A stretch of 64,000 bases of DNA from the NCBI RefSeq assembly GCF_043235035.1, contig NZ_JAZAQF010000078.1, positions 186,001 to 250,000 on the forward strand. The letters run 5' to 3'. The notes beneath the pieces were generated by a model. It was not told the DNA's origin and ran no database searches. It saw nothing but the letters and a program-made list of their open reading frames with translations. The stretch is from CACIAM-69d sp001698445 (GTDB taxonomy: Bacteria; Cyanobacteriota; Cyanobacteriia; CACIAM-69d). Every line of letters begins with the position of its first letter. The stretch's first letter is position 1. Positions 1 through 8,604 of this stretch are shown here, one piece after another. A program made the position numbers and the translations under genes.

Positions 1-732
1 GCGATCGCAGCGTGGGGAGCGCTGATGTTGCACTACTGGCACGGTGGCCGCTTGGCCCTGCTGATCCATCCCGCCTATCACGGCTTGGTGGTGGTCACGG
101 GATTTTTGTTGCTGATGACGGCCGCCAGTTTGGCGATTAATTTGGTGCAATCTGGGCGGTTGTTGCGGCGGCGATTGTCGTTGGCGGCGGATGCTGACTC
201 AGAACAACACATCAGTCTGCTGCCCAAGGGGTGGGCAACGCTGTTATTGCTGTTGGCGGCGATCGGGGGGTTTTGGATTGCGCCGCAGCCCCTCACCAGC
301 CACAAAGCTTTGCAACGGGGCATTGGCGACCCCACCACCGCGATCGCCCGTGCGCCCAAGGCCTTTCGCAGCAACAAGCGCCCGGAACAGCGATCGCTGA
401 TTGAGTGGGTGCGGACTTTGGAGGTTTATCCCGAACCGGAAGCCTACCGAAACCAACCGGTGAACATCAGCGGCTTTGTCACCAAGGTGGAGGGCTATCC
501 GGCAGATGTGTTCTGGATTTCGCGGTTTACGATCACCTGCTGTGCGGCGGATGCTTACCCGATCGGGCTGCCCGTGCGCCGGCCGGCCAATATGCCGAAC
601 TATCCCCCTGATACTTGGCTAGAAATTCAGGGGCGAATGGCGGTGGATGAAATTAAGGGCGAGCGAGTGTTGAGCATTGCGCCACAAACGATGCGCCCGA
701 TTCCGGTTCCCAAAAATCCCTATGAGTTCTAG
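1..732 (+). CDS. TIGR03943/DUF1980-family membrane protein (5' truncated)
   Basis: The reading frame is open to the left edge of the window, so the N-terminus is missing. An internal ATG at position 25 exists, but the frame before it (AIAAWGALM) reads like the first membrane helix of this family. Visible parts are hydrophobic helices (LVVVTGFLLLMTAASLAI, then WATLLLLLAAIGGFWI) followed by a soluble domain with the motif ITCCAADAYPIGLPV, which is characteristic of TIGR03943 proteins. Members are usually encoded beside a DUF318-type permease (YcgR-like) and are proposed to form a two-component membrane transporter. The substrate is unknown, and the partner would lie upstream, outside this window. 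Family assignment is fairly sure; the function is inference. Confidence 0.75.
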   Translation, partial: AIAAWGALMLHYWHGGRLALLIHPAYHGLVVVTGFLLLMTAASLAINLVQSGRLLRRRLSLAADADSEQHISLLPKGWATLLLLLAAIGGFWIAPQPLTSHKALQRGIGDPTTAIARAPKAFRSNKRPEQRSLIEWVRTLEVYPEPEAYRNQPVNISGFVTKVEGYPADVFWISRFTITCCAADAYPIGLPVRRPANMPNYPPDTWLEIQGRMAVDEIKGERVLSIAPQTMRPIPVPKNPYEF

Positions 733-747
733 ATGAGTGCTAGGCAT

Positions 748-860
748 GACCCTTGGGCGTGACTTTTGGGCGTGACTTTTGGGCGTGATTTTTAGGGGTG
801 ATCGGGCGAAAGCAAAGGCGCAATCCGGTGCAATTTGGCGCAATCCGGTGCAATCAACTG
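748..860. repeat. Short tandem repeats between genes
   Basis: Two small direct-repeat sets fill the gap. The first is about three copies of a 13-base unit (TTTTGGGCGTGAC) at about 749-795. The second is two copies of a ~19-base unit (GGCGCAATCCGGTGCAATT) at about 818-855, ending just before the next gene. No hairpin or promoter stands out. Confidence 0.7.
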
Positions 861-878
861 AGGAATTTCTGATTGGGT

Positions 879-2516
879 ATGTGGCGATCCGTGCAACATC
901 GATGGCAAAACAGCCCCAAGGGCAATCCCCAATGGCAACCCATTGACCGAGCCGCCTGGCTGGTGATCGCGGCTTTGGTGGTGGCGATCGCGGCTTTGTT
1001 GGTGCTGGGCGATCGATCGGCGGCGCGGGTGCGCGATTTCTCATGGGCCGATCGCACCATTGGAGCGGACGATCGCGCCTTTGTGTTGGCCTTCAATCGG
1101 CCGATGAATCGAGACAGTGTGGAGGCTAATTTAAAACTGGATCCTCCCCTGGAAGGGAAAGTTAGCTGGGCCGGAACTCGCATGGCCTTCACGCTCGATC
1201 GCCCAGCACCCTATGGCACCAGCTTTCAGCTCCAGTTGGGAGCCGGGGCCCGCGACACCCGCGAAGACAGCAAACCGGCGGAATCCTTCTCGGCGGCATT
1301 TCGATCGCGCGATCGGGTTTTTGCTTACATTGGCACCGAAGGCGAGGAAGCCGGCCGCCTGATTCTGTATGAACTGACCCAGCAGCGAAAAACCATCCTC
1401 ACCCCGCCGAACCTGTTGGTGAACGACTTCAAGCCCTATCCCAACCGCGATCGGATCCTGTTTTCTGCCACCGAAACCAGCACCCTGGAAAAAACCGACA
1501 GCCCCAGCCTGCTCGAACAGCAGTTTTATACGGTCACCACAGGCTTGAGCGTCACCAACCAAGCGCCCGAACCGGCTGGCGAGGTGATGCCAGTCTTGGA
1601 TAACCGGGATTATCAAAACTTGAAATTTGACTTGGCTCCCGACGGTTCGGCAGCCCTGGTGCAACGGGCGGAGCGCAAAAATGCCAGCAATGTCAGTCTG
1701 TGGCTGCTGCGCGATCGGCAAACGCCCCAAAAGCTGGAGAGCCAGGGTGGCGGCGAGTTTGTGATTACGCCCGACAGCCAATCGATCGCCATTACCCAGG
1801 GGCAAGGGGTGGCCATTTTGCCCCTACCCAACGTCGATCCGGGCAACAACGATCGCTACCGGCGGGAAATTCAACCCCTGGACTTTTTGCCCAAGTTTGG
1901 AACCGTGTTGGGATTTGCCAGCGACGGTTCAGCGGCGGCCCTGGTGAAATTCAACGGTGACTTTACCCGATCGCTCTTTGTGGTCACCCCCAGCGGCGAA
2001 ACGGAACTGGCCCGAATTCAGGGATCGATTTTGCGTGCTGAATTCACCCCCGATAACCGTGTGCTCTACGCCTTGGTTACCCAACGGGTTGAGGATGAAA
2101 ACTACCGCGAACAGCCCTATATCGGAGCCTTTGACCTAAAAACCAAGGCCCTGTCGCCCCTGTTGCTGTTGCCGGAGCAGCTCGATATTGCCCTTGATCT
2201 ATCGCCGGATGGTGCAGCCCTGTTGTTTGACCAAATCGACACCAAGGCAAAGGCCAAGGGCGATCGCGCTGATCAGGCCGAATCAGGCGAAGAAGAAACC
2301 ACCCAGGGCGATCGGGAGTCAGGACGGGGCAACCGTGCGGATCGATCGACCACCGACCCCGAAGCTGCCCGCCGACCCGAAGCGAGTGATGGCAATAAAA
2401 TCGAGCACAGCCAACTTTGGTTGCTGCCCGTGGCCCAAAATCCCGATGGAACCTTTGCCAAATTGACCCCGCAGGCGTTACCACTGCCTGGGGCCCGTCC
2501 TCGCTGGCTCCCCTAA
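879..2516 (+). CDS. Membrane-anchored Ig-like domain protein with TolB-like beta-propeller
   Basis: A protein of 545 residues when started at ATG 879; a TTG at 873 is the alternative. One N-terminal transmembrane helix (about residues 30-46, AAWLVIAALVVAIAALLVL) is followed by a bacterial Ig-like (Big_5/SbsA type) domain, with FVLAFNRPMNRDSVEANLKL and a tail like the 'polar region' of such folds. The rest carries repeated blocks (FDLAPDGSAALV, FASDGSAAALV, LDLSPDGAALLFD) typical of TolB/WD40-like propeller blades. A low-complexity acidic/Arg-rich insert lies near the C-terminus (about residues 460-510). The protein is probably anchored in the plasma membrane with the domains in the periplasm. 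No enzymatic motif is visible and its role is unknown. Confidence 0.7.
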   Translation: MWRSVQHRWQNSPKGNPQWQPIDRAAWLVIAALVVAIAALLVLGDRSAARVRDFSWADRTIGADDRAFVLAFNRPMNRDSVEANLKLDPPLEGKVSWAGTRMAFTLDRPAPYGTSFQLQLGAGARDTREDSKPAESFSAAFRSRDRVFAYIGTEGEEAGRLILYELTQQRKTILTPPNLLVNDFKPYPNRDRILFSATETSTLEKTDSPSLLEQQFYTVTTGLSVTNQAPEPAGEVMPVLDNRDYQNLKFDLAPDGSAALVQRAERKNASNVSLWLLRDRQTPQKLESQGGGEFVITPDSQSIAITQGQGVAILPLPNVDPGNNDRYRREIQPLDFLPKFGTVLGFASDGSAAALVKFNGDFTRSLFVVTPSGETELARIQGSILRAEFTPDNRVLYALVTQRVEDENYREQPYIGAFDLKTKALSPLLLLPEQLDIALDLSPDGAALLFDQIDTKAKAKGDRADQAESGEEETTQGDRESGRGNRADRSTTDPEAARRPEASDGNKIEHSQLWLLPVAQNPDGTFAKLTPQALPLPGARPRWLP

Positions 2517-2565
2517 CTGAAGTCCCCCAGCAGAAAACGCAAAAAGCAAACAAACACAAAAAAGA

Positions 2566-3681
2566 ATGAGCAAAAAAGATCTCGTCTTCCTCATCCTTTT
2601 GGGGTTTATTCCCGTCTCGATCGCGGCGGAATGGTTGCACTGGAGTCCGCTGGTGGTGTTCATCACCGCTTGCTTGGCGATCGTGCCCCTCGCCGCCTGG
2701 ATGGGCCATGCCACCGAAGAACTCGCCGGGCTGGTCGGCCCCTCCCTGGGGGGATTGCTGAACGCCACCTTTGGAAACGCCACCGAATTGATTGTGGCCT
2801 TGGTTGCGCTCAAAGAGGGCTACGTTGGCGTTGTGAAAGCCAGCTTGACCGGTTCAATCATCGGTAACCTGTTGCTGGTCATGGGGCTGTCGATGTTGTT
2901 GGGTGGCTTGCGCTTTAAGGAGCAAACCTTCCAGCCCGTCATTGCCCGCATGAATGCCTCGTCCATGAACCTGGCCGTGATTGCCATGCTGCTACCCACA
3001 GCGGTGAACTTCACCTCCGTGGGCATTGCCGAGAGCGTCTTGCAAAAGCTTTCGACGGCGGTGGCGGTGGTCTTGATTTTGGTCTATGTGATGACCCTGC
3101 TGTTTTCCATGAAAACCCACAGCTATCTCTACGATGTGGCCGTGGCAGAAGAGGAAGTGCCCGATCCGGAAGCCAGCGACGGATCGGCTGGCGAAGGGGA
3201 AGCGCACCGGCCAAACCTGCCCCTGTGGGTGGGGGTGTTGTTGGCGGCCACGATTTTTGTGGCGATCGAGTCGGAATTATTGGTGCATTCCCTGGAAATT
3301 GCCACCGAACAATTGGGCCTAACGGAACTGTTCACCGGGGTGATTTTGTTGCCGATTATTGGCAACGCGGCAGAGCACGCCACCGCTGTCACCGTGGCCA
3401 TGAAAAACAAAATGGACTTGTCCGTTTCGGTGGCCATGGGTTCCAGCTTGCAAATTGCCCTATTTGTGGCTCCGGTGTTGGTGATTGCCGGTTGGTTCTT
3501 TGGGCAACCCATGGATTTGAACTTCCAACCCTTTGAACTGGTGGCCGTGGCCGTTTCGGTGTTGATCGCCAACTCCATCAGCTCCGACGGGGAATCCAAC
3601 TGGCTGGAGGGGTTGCTGTTGTTGGCGGCCTATTTGGTGTTGGGTTTGGCCTTCTTCTTCCACCCCACAATTGCCAGTTAG
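2566..3681 (+). CDS. cax: Ca2+/H+ antiporter (CAX family)
   Basis: A 371-residue polytopic membrane protein with the two inverted alpha-repeat motifs of cation/proton exchangers: GNATELIVALVALKEG in the first half and GNAAEHATAVTVAMKNKMD in the second. Glu and Asn in these motifs line the ion path. A short acidic stretch (EEEVPDPEASDG, about residues 200-212) separates the halves, as in other CAX proteins. The family exports Ca2+ in exchange for protons and supports calcium or salt tolerance. The length is typical. The gene starts 49 bases after the preceding one on the same strand and may be cotranscribed. Family assignment is very secure; the cation preference is inferred. Confidence 0.95.
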   Translation: MSKKDLVFLILLGFIPVSIAAEWLHWSPLVVFITACLAIVPLAAWMGHATEELAGLVGPSLGGLLNATFGNATELIVALVALKEGYVGVVKASLTGSIIGNLLLVMGLSMLLGGLRFKEQTFQPVIARMNASSMNLAVIAMLLPTAVNFTSVGIAESVLQKLSTAVAVVLILVYVMTLLFSMKTHSYLYDVAVAEEEVPDPEASDGSAGEGEAHRPNLPLWVGVLLAATIFVAIESELLVHSLEIATEQLGLTELFTGVILLPIIGNAAEHATAVTVAMKNKMDLSVSVAMGSSLQIALFVAPVLVIAGWFFGQPMDLNFQPFELVAVAVSVLIANSISSDGESNWLEGLLLLAAYLVLGLAFFFHPTIAS

Positions 3682-3711
3682 GATCTTGAGAGCATCGGTT
3701 TTTTGGAACTA

Positions 3712-4572
3712 ATGAACCTGACGGATGCTTGGGAAGGGGAGTCCATCACGATCGCCACGATGCATGGCAAGGAACAGGTGATTGCGCCGATTTTGGAGCA
3801 AACCTGGGGCCTGCGCTCGATCTTGCCGTCGGAACTGGATACGGATCGGTTTGGCACCTTTACCCGAGAAGTCGATCGACCCGGCGATCAGCTTGCCACG
3901 GCCCGGGCTAAGGCCCTGGCGGCCTTGGCGCTAACTGGTGGGTCGATCGCCCTAGCCAGTGAAGGTTCCTTTGGCCCCCATCCCAGTGTCCCCTTCGCGG
4001 CGGCTAACCGGGAATTGGTGCTGCTGATTGATCAATCCCTGGGGCTGGAGTTGGTCGGCGAGGCCATTTCCCTCAAAACCAACTATCGCCAAGGGCGGGT
4101 TCGCAGTTGGGCGGAAGTGGAAAAATTTGCTGAAACCATCGGCTTTCCCGATCACGGGCTGGTGGTGGGTTGGGGCGAACCCCACAACCTTCAGGGGGTG
4201 ACGAAGGGCCTGCGCGATCGCTCGGCCCTAGCGGCGGCCGTCACCGAGGCCCTGACCCGATCGCCCGATGGTTCCCTGTGGGTGGAAACGGATATGCGAG
4301 CCATGCATAACCCCACGCGAATGCAGGTGATTGCCCAAGCCACGGAAAACCTGGTGGCCAAGGCGCGATTGACCTGTCCTGTTTGTCACTGGCCGGGGTT
4401 TTGGATCACGCAGCGGCTGCCGGGGTTGCCCTGTGGTGAATGTGGGTTGCCCACGCCGCTCATTCGCCTGCATCGCTCCATTTGCGATCGCTGCGGCCAC
4501 CAACAGGACGATCCCTTTCCCCAAGGCGAAGCTACTGCGGATCCCACCTATTGCCCCTTCTGCAATCCTTAG
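3712..4572 (+). CDS. DUF6671-like protein with C-terminal zinc ribbons
   Basis: A 286-residue soluble protein (ATG 3712; a TTG at 3703 is possible). The N-terminal ~220 residues include ITIATMHGKEQVIAPILE and GSIALASEGSFGPHP, which resemble the uncharacterised DUF6671 family. The C-terminus carries three CxxC pairs (CPVC, CGEC, CDRC) plus a final CPFC, consistent with two small zinc-ribbon folds. No signal peptide or membrane helix is seen. It lies 30 bases after cax on the same strand, so coexpression is plausible. The family assignment rests on recall of the N-terminal pattern and is moderate; the Cys ligands are plain in the sequence. The function is unknown. Confidence 0.6.
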   Translation: MNLTDAWEGESITIATMHGKEQVIAPILEQTWGLRSILPSELDTDRFGTFTREVDRPGDQLATARAKALAALALTGGSIALASEGSFGPHPSVPFAAANRELVLLIDQSLGLELVGEAISLKTNYRQGRVRSWAEVEKFAETIGFPDHGLVVGWGEPHNLQGVTKGLRDRSALAAAVTEALTRSPDGSLWVETDMRAMHNPTRMQVIAQATENLVAKARLTCPVCHWPGFWITQRLPGLPCGECGLPTPLIRLHRSICDRCGHQQDDPFPQGEATADPTYCPFCNP

Positions 4573-5252
4573 GGCCTCAAAAACCAGGGCCTCAAAAACC
4601 GGCTCAAAGCTCGGAACCAAAATCAACAGCCAAATCAAAAGCTCCAGCAATCGATCGGGGACTGCGCCCAAACCGGCCCCGGATGGGTTCGATCGCTCCT
4701 CATGGAGATTACATTTTTTTACATACTCTCATTTTCAGAGATTTTGGATCAACAGGCGATCGAGAACAGAATCATTGGCGATCAAGCGCAAATCAAGCGT
4801 GAACCCGTTAGAATTTTGCAATTTCCAAGGAAGATCAAATTTGTTGAATTTTCAATCTCTGAGAAAAGCTTACAAATACTTGCAAGAAAACGCCTTTTGA
4901 GTTGAGAAGAATTGCGGAATCCTACTTTTCTCAAATGACTAAGCTTAATTACTCATGCCCTAACCTATGCTGAAGCAGGTTGTGGTTTAAACCTCAGAAG
5001 AATGTTGTTCAACATTGTTGGCAATTTGATGGATTAATCTATTCAGTTGCCTTCTTTAAAATCTCCTTCCCTGCTAGTGCCAATCTGCTCTGGACTGAAC
5101 AATCTTTTGATTCCAATTTCCAGAGCAGTTCTTCAGCAAAACTGAGCAGATTCCAAAAATTTGGCTTCAGCTTTGGCTTCGGCTTTGGCTTCCAATCAGG
5201 AGCCACCGAGCTTCTATAAATCCGGAATTGAAACTGAAAGAGTGATTGGTTT
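4573..5252. other. AT-rich intergenic region upstream of cpcL
   Basis: About 680 bases without a convincing gene. Small open frames here have no recognisable content. Composition drops to AT-rich from about 4700. A short direct repeat (three copies of a GGCTT(C/T)-type hexamer pair, GGCTTCGGCTTTGGCTTCC) lies at about 5163-5192, close to the cpcL start. The region probably holds the cpcL promoter and a long leader, but I could not pick a clear -10/-35 pair. Confidence 0.5.
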
Positions 5253-5957
5253 ATGGCACTTCCCCTTCTGGATTACCCCCTGACTTCTCAAAACCAGCGA
5301 GTGGATGGTTTTGAAGTTGCAAATCAAGGTGGTTTGCGTCTCATCACCAATGAGATTGATGAGGTGATTCACGCGGCCTATCGGCAAATTTTTAATGAGC
5401 AACAGCTAACGGCCAGCAGCCGTCTTTTGGCGCTGGAGTCTCAACTGCGTTGCGGTCAAATTTCGGTGCAAGACTTCATTCGCGGCCTGGCCACTTCCGA
5501 AGTGTTTCGCACGCGCAATTACGACACCAATAATAATTATCGCTTTGTGCAGATGTGTGTGCAGCGAATTTTGGGTCGTGAGGTTTATAACGATCGGGAA
5601 AAACTGTCTTGGTCGATCGTTTTGGCCACCAAAGGTTTGAATGGGTTCATTGACTCATTGCTCAATAGCGAGGAATATCAAACCCACTTTGGACGGGACA
5701 CGGTTCCCTATCAACGGCGACGGATTTTGCCTCAGCGATCGAGCGGTGCAGTGACCTTTGCGCACACGGCTCGCTATGGCGAAGATTATCGCGATCGCTT
5801 GCCGAAACCCATGGATATGCAGTTTGCTTTGTTCAATTGGGAAACCTTTATGCGCCAGGCCGATTGGCCCACGGCGATCGGTCTGTTGGCGGGCATGTCG
5901 CTCTTGATTGCGGCGTTGTTGCTGTTCTCTGTGACGATCGGAAGCAGCGCGGCCTAA
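5253..5957 (+). CDS. cpcL: Phycobilisome rod linker of the membrane-anchored CpcL (CpcG2) type
   Basis: A 234-residue protein. Residues about 20-150 form a phycobilisome linker (PBS_linker_poly) domain: ITNEIDEVIHAAYRQIFNEQ, the SQLRCGQISVQDFIRGLA block and FVQMCVQRILGREVYNDREK. The N-terminus MALPLLDYPLTSQNQRV is typical of CpcG proteins. Unlike core-binding CpcG1, the C-terminus ends in a hydrophobic helix (about residues 206-228). This is the hallmark of CpcL, which makes rod-only phycobilisomes that associate with photosystem I and NDH-1 in the thylakoid membrane. It stands alone, not in a cpc operon. A strong terminator-like hairpin follows at 6063. The assignment is secure; the PSI role is established for the family and not shown here. 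Confidence 0.92.
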   Translation: MALPLLDYPLTSQNQRVDGFEVANQGGLRLITNEIDEVIHAAYRQIFNEQQLTASSRLLALESQLRCGQISVQDFIRGLATSEVFRTRNYDTNNNYRFVQMCVQRILGREVYNDREKLSWSIVLATKGLNGFIDSLLNSEEYQTHFGRDTVPYQRRRILPQRSSGAVTFAHTARYGEDYRDRLPKPMDMQFALFNWETFMRQADWPTAIGLLAGMSLLIAALLLFSVTIGSSAA

Positions 5958-6062
5958 GCCGTTTCCCTTTTTTGGGGATGTAGATCAAGCCTTCCCTTAC
6001 AGATCAACTCGGCTCAATGCAGCCTAGGATTCTGTGAGCAAAGCCAGACGACCCAGATGCTG

Positions 6063-6100
6063 CTTCGGGAGTTTTCCGTGCTCTCCCGAGGTAGTTTTTT
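6063..6100 (+). terminator. Intrinsic terminator downstream of cpcL
   Basis: A 9-bp stem (CTTCGGGAG at 6063-6071 pairing with CTCCCGAGG at 6083-6091, one wobble) with an 11-base loop, followed by a run of six T at 6095-6100. It lies about 105 bases after the cpcL stop. Confidence 0.75.
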
Positions 6101-6137
6101 AGATTTTCAAATCGCATTTTTAGATTTTCAGATCGCA
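6096..6137. repeat. 21-bp tandem duplication
   Basis: Two copies of a 21-base unit beginning TTTTTAGATTTTC, at 6096-6116 and 6117-6137, differing at one base (CAAATCGCA versus CAGATCGCA). It directly follows the cpcL terminator stem and duplicates its T-rich tail. Confidence 0.85.
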
Positions 6138-6159
6138 ATTACCAATCAAGACTGAAGTA

Positions 6160-6291
6160 GAGGATATCTGAAAGGTATTTTTTAACGTAGGTCAAGCACA
6201 AATCGTCGTTGGAGCAAGGGGCTTAAGCCCCTTGTCTTTGTTGGTTGGTTAGACCCGCACAAGGGGGCAATTTAGGCTTTTCAGACCTCCT
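6160..6291. mobile_element. MITE-like element, copy A
   Basis: A ~132-base element bounded by inverted ends: GAGGATATCTGAAAG at 6160-6174, and CTTTTCAGACCTCC at 6277-6290, which reads GGAGGTCTGAAAAG on the other strand. At its centre is the perfect 20-base palindrome CAAGGGGCTTAAGCCCCTTG (6215-6234), about 55 bases from each end. Related copies lie at 45059-45196 and 60893-61022 with the same spacing. No coding frame is present. It resembles a non-autonomous inverted-repeat element mobilised in trans; no matching transposase is in the window. Confidence 0.65.
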
Positions 6292-6318
6292 TGTATTGAT
6301 AGCCCAATTGATGAGGTT

Positions 6319-6606
6319 TTAACTCCAATCTTCTTCATCACGACGACGGCTGTTGACCTGATAAATATTGCCTTGGGCGTGCAGTTCGCGGGTTTTTTGA
6401 TAGAGCGATTCCTCATCAAAACCCCAGCGGCTGAGGGCTTTGTCCAGGTCGGCTTGAATTTGTCTGGCTCCCGGAAAGTTGCGATAGCGAATTCTTAACC
6501 TGGCTAATTCACAAACATAAAAATCGGTGGGATCGCTGGTCAAAATGGCTTGCACCAGGTTGCGATCGACCATTTCTTGCGGGTGTTGTTGATCTTGCTG
6601 TTTCAT
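6319..6606 (-). CDS. DUF3288 family protein
   Basis: A 95-residue soluble protein starting at ATG 6606; a TTG two codons upstream is possible. It contains QQHPQEMVDRNLV, LARLRIRYRNFPGARQIQ and a C-terminal RRRDEEDWS, the conserved pattern of a small family largely restricted to cyanobacteria (DUF3288). The length matches the family. There is no signal peptide, metal site or catalytic motif. It lies upstream-adjacent to another minus-strand gene (6677-7078, 70 bases away) and may be cotranscribed with it. The function is unknown. Confidence 0.7.
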   Translation of the reverse strand: MKQQDQQHPQEMVDRNLVQAILTSDPTDFYVCELARLRIRYRNFPGARQIQADLDKALSRWGFDEESLYQKTRELHAQGNIYQVNSRRRDEEDWS

Positions 6607-6676
6607 ATTCAATTACTTTTTTACTGTTTATTTACTTTCAGCTTGCCTTTCTCTCTGCTTTTTCCTTACTTTTCTC

Positions 6677-7078
6677 TTATTTTTGGTTACTATTTTTGGG
6701 CTTTACCGTTTCCCAAACGCCGGCCGTAGCGCTCGCTAAGCCTGATAGCCCCAATGTGGCCAATGTCCCGATCGCCTGGGATAAAAATAGATGCACCAAA
6801 AAGCCAAACCCAAGAAAGGGAATGATGCTGAAAATGGAGGCATAAAAAGCGTTTTGAGATTCGCGAACGGGCCGAGTTTTCTCAAATTCTTCCGTGGAAA
6901 AATAGAGCGATCGCTCGGCAAAGTCAAACCAGCGAATCAAGAGATCCATCAGCCGATCGCTCACGGCCGGCAACGCCAAATAAAGAGCGAGTGACCACAG
7001 GCCTGAACTTGCCAAAAGGGCTGCATCCACATGCAGAGACAATGGCAGCAGATCAGTAAACATAGGGCTTGGGGTCAC
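6677..7078 (-). CDS. Small membrane protein of unknown function
   Basis: A protein of 133 residues from GTG 7078, or 128 from ATG 7063. It has three hydrophobic segments: LLASSGLWSLALYLALPAV near the N-terminus, ASIFSIIPFLGFGFLVHLFL in the middle, and AIGTLATLGLSGLASATAGV near the end. A charged loop with FDFAERSLYFSTEEFEKTRP lies between the first two. I do not recognise the family. A perfect TATAAT lies on the minus strand at 7093-7098, about 15 bases upstream of the GTG, which favours a very short leader or the ATG start. It probably shares a transcript with the DUF3288 gene downstream. Confidence 0.6.
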   Translation of the reverse strand: MTPSPMFTDLLPLSLHVDAALLASSGLWSLALYLALPAVSDRLMDLLIRWFDFAERSLYFSTEEFEKTRPVRESQNAFYASIFSIIPFLGFGFLVHLFLSQAIGTLATLGLSGLASATAGVWETVKPKNSNQK

Positions 7079-7092
7079 TCATGGTGCTCGGT

Positions 7093-7098
7093 ATTATA
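7093..7098 (-). promoter_or_regulatory. Candidate -10 box (TATAAT)
   Basis: TATAAT on the minus strand just upstream of the membrane protein gene ending at 6677. Preceding sequence is GGG rather than an extended TG, and no good -35 is visible at 16-18 bases, so this is a weak call. Confidence 0.3.
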
Positions 7099-7238
7099 CC
7101 CGGTTTGTAGCGTGATATACATTTCCTCGTTGTTCACCATCAGCTAGCATCAAGTGATGTTGCGGCAGAACGGCTCAAGGGCTGTTACTTGGCTCGCGAT
7201 GAGAACAGGGCAAAAGGCCTTAGGAACTGTAGAAACTG

Positions 7239-7685
7239 ATGGATTCTCTTTCGCGACTTTCTCGATGGTTAATTCCGGCGGCGGTGGCTGGCCTCAGTTG
7301 GGGCACGGTTCAGGTTCATCCTATGCAGGCTGATTCCGGGATTCAAGGGTTTGTGTTACCCAGCGGTAACATTATCTGTGGCTCTTGGATGGATGGCGGC
7401 CAGGGCTATTTGCGCTGCCATGTGCAGTCGGGGTTGCGGCCACTGCCCCCGCAGCCCGCCGATTGTAATTTGGATTGGGGGCACGAAATTTTACTGAATG
7501 CCAACGGCCAGACCGAGGTGCTTTGTGTGGGAGACACGATCGCGGGCCCATATCCTCGATTGAATTACAACCAGGTTTGGGAGCGAAATGGATTTCGTTG
7601 CGAAGCCAAAACCACCGGCTTAACCTGTCGCGCTCGGAATGGTCGGGGCATGTTCTTGAGTCGAGAACGCTGGCGGAAAATCTAG
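7239..7685 (+). CDS. Secreted DUF6636-like protein
   Basis: A 148-residue protein with an N-terminal signal peptide (LIPAAVAGLSWGTVQVHPMQA, cleaved around residue 30). The mature part has GFVLPSGNIICGSW, a Cys-containing centre and GLTCRARNGRGMFLSRERW, a pattern shared with DUF6636 proteins (PSGN...C...C...GL.C....G.GF.LSRE). Six Cys in the mature region could form three disulfides. It is probably periplasmic or extracellular. Its stop codon overlaps the convergent DUF362 gene within the palindrome CTAG at 7682-7685. The biochemical role is unknown. Confidence 0.65.
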   Translation: MDSLSRLSRWLIPAAVAGLSWGTVQVHPMQADSGIQGFVLPSGNIICGSWMDGGQGYLRCHVQSGLRPLPPQPADCNLDWGHEILLNANGQTEVLCVGDTIAGPYPRLNYNQVWERNGFRCEAKTTGLTCRARNGRGMFLSRERWRKI

Positions 7686-8491
7686 GAAACATCCATTTGG
7701 GTTCTGAGTCGATCGATGGCGGCCAAATAATCGGGCATCGGTTCTTGGCCGGTTTGGCAAGCGAGCCGATCGACTGCAATTAAATCACTGCCAAAAAAGA
7801 TCCGATCGAGCGGCAGAGTTTGCCCTCGATCGGGTCGATAGTCGGGGCTGAAATATTTGACCGTGCCATCCACCACCGCCCCGTTAAACAGGTGGCCAAT
7901 GCAGAAATAAACATCCTGCAAAACCTGCGGCACAGAGGGGCGATGGAGCTGGCCACGGGAGTGGGGGCTGCGTGCTTTGTAGCGATCGCGCGGAAAGAGA
8001 CCGTAGAGATTTTTAAGGGAGGCGGAAATGAGGGGAGCCTCTTTCAAATGGGTGCGTTTGAGGGCCCCGATCGAGATTCGACAGTCCACCTCCCGCAACA
8101 GGGCCGGGGCCCACATGGAACGAAAGCGCACGGGCAAGGGCGATCGATTCTCGTATTCCGCCAAGGGCAGGCTGTCCGCATCAACCAGGGCCATGCCCTG
8201 ATCCAATAACCGATGCAGACCGCGCCGCTGGGCAATTTCCGAAAGGGAAACCGGCGAGCACACGCCTTCCACAATCAAGATTTCCGCTTGGGGAGCAACC
8301 GATCGCAAGGTTTGCAAAACAGTGGCCAAGACTCGATCGCCCACGGTGACCGGCGGCCCCACGGGATAGCCCAAATTGGGTTTCACCAAAATTCGCTGTG
8401 CCCCGATCGCCTCGGCAGGGGGTTGATAGCTCCAAGCCTCGCTGGCCACAACGGCCGTGGGCGGGATGGCGGGGGAAAGGGTGGCAGTCAT
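7682..8491 (-). CDS. DUF362 domain-containing protein
   Basis: A 269-residue protein from ATG 8491; the frame extends upstream without similarity. It contains ILVKPNLGYP, TVGDRVLATVLQTL, a block around CRISIGALKRTHLK, then ISASLKNLYGLFPRDRY and VVDGTVKYFSP. This is the core pattern of DUF362 proteins (VKPN, K.H, SLKN..G). Many members carry ferredoxin-type 4Fe-4S Cys, but none are present here, so this is the cluster-less form. The function of the family is not established. It lies 114 bases downstream of the LPN-repeat GTPase gene on the same strand, and its end overlaps the convergent DUF6636-like gene by four bases. Confidence 0.75.
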   Translation of the reverse strand: MTATLSPAIPPTAVVASEAWSYQPPAEAIGAQRILVKPNLGYPVGPPVTVGDRVLATVLQTLRSVAPQAEILIVEGVCSPVSLSEIAQRRGLHRLLDQGMALVDADSLPLAEYENRSPLPVRFRSMWAPALLREVDCRISIGALKRTHLKEAPLISASLKNLYGLFPRDRYKARSPHSRGQLHRPSVPQVLQDVYFCIGHLFNGAVVDGTVKYFSPDYRPDRGQTLPLDRIFFGSDLIAVDRLACQTGQEPMPDYLAAIDRLRTQMDVS

Positions 8492-8604
8492 GGAGAAAGG
8501 GGGACGAAGCAATCGTGATGGAATCGTTGGGCTAGGTGACTTGCCGGCCCGGACAATCCGCAAGAATCATAAACTCGCAATTAACCAGCAAAGGGCGATC
8601 GACC

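Noticed and set aside
4980..5219. A 79-codon frame with SFGFGFGFQ upstream of cpcL
   Set aside because: The FGFG stretch comes from the GGCTTT direct repeats; no homology.
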